A DNA stretch of 64,000 nucleotides from Hirudo medicinalis (taxonomy: Eukaryota > Annelida > Clitellata > Hirudinida > Hirudinidae): positions 40,649-104,648 of the forward strand of contig MPNW01000183.1 in assembly GCA_011800805.1 (NCBI GenBank), read 5' to 3'. Positions 63,560 to 64,000 of the stretch are shown here, one piece after another (position 1 is the stretch's first letter; every line of letters starts with the position of its first letter). The notes beneath the pieces are model-generated. The model had not been told where the DNA came from and searched no databases. It was given only the letters and a program-made list of their open reading frames with translations. The translations under genes and the position numbers were made by a program.

Positions 63560-64000
63560 GTCATGTAAGAGGTAAAATAACCGTTTGACCGAAGTCGATA
63601 ATAAATATTAGTAATAATAATTATAAAAATTATGTTCATTTACAAAGTGTCGTAACTGTGGGTATCAGGGGCGCTCAAAATGTGATATATTACATGAACC
63701 ATAAATATTTTGCTGAATAAATACAATATTGGTTTTATTATTCTAAATTACATTTATTTTAACGACGATGGGTTAAATTTTGATATAAGCCAAACTGCTG
63801 CATTAGCTATTAGAAAAGACGTCAAATAGAACATTTTTATTTCTAATATTTGAAATATTTTTCCAAGAATATGTTTTTTATGATATAATTATATTTGAAA
63901 TTTACCATTTTAATTATTAAATCTTAAAGAAATTTCATTGAGGCCATGTTGTAGCTTTTTTCCATCTCCTCTTCAAGTGACAATCACCACTTTTTTGCCA

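Overview
The window is invertebrate animal nuclear DNA: AT-rich, with short spliceosomal introns (mostly 60-500 bp), conserved metazoan genes, a decayed non-LTR retrotransposon and a 906-bp assembly gap. I cannot fix the species. The compact, AT-rich gene layout would suit a tunicate or another small-genome marine invertebrate, but that is a guess. Gene models were built by hand from ORFs, GT-AG boundaries and phase agreement. For every complete gene except the NEK1/5-like kinase the joined CDS length is an exact multiple of three.

Layout, left to right. (1) 622-3186, minus: first four coding exons of a Na+/K+-ATPase alpha subunit, running off the left edge. (2) 6332-6855, plus: ubiquitin-eL40 fusion (UBA52) with a probable 5'TOP leader. 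(3) 7116-9625 and 17096-19547, minus: two paralogous SLC9B/NHA-type Na+/H+ antiporters, each 513 aa in 10 exons, on either side of (4) DRG1 (plus, 10661-13953) and (5) a dead LINE containing the assembly gap (14990-16823). (6) Two mitochondrial ribosomal protein genes on plus (MRPL38, MRPL14), then cardiolipin synthase CRLS1 on minus. (7) A NEK1/5-like kinase on plus (27448-33800). (8) On minus, 34046-60925, one enormous gene that fills more than 40% of the window. (9) 61000-64000: promoter of that gene, a 209-bp tandem duplication and a Tc1/mariner-like relic with long inverted repeats. Genes mostly alternate strand and several pairs converge with overlapping 3' ends.

The giant gene is the novelty. 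I can join 88 coding exons in one frame (14,457 nt, 4,818 aa): signal peptide with a dibasic site, 22 basic 'type I' repeats, 38 acidic 'type II' repeats, one C-type lectin domain, seven mini-exons of acidic linker, 17 more type I repeats, and a tail with a furin-like site. The 77 repeats look like thrombospondin type 1 repeats (three stacked Trp, Arg-x-Arg-x-Cys) but keep only one of the three canonical disulfides. Repeat-coding exons are almost all symmetric phase 1-1, and the array has higher-order structure: a five-exon unit near the N-terminus and a strict two-exon alternation in the type II block. This points to an extracellular, multivalent, charge-blocked matrix or mucus-like protein made by layered exon duplication. 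Its function is unknown.
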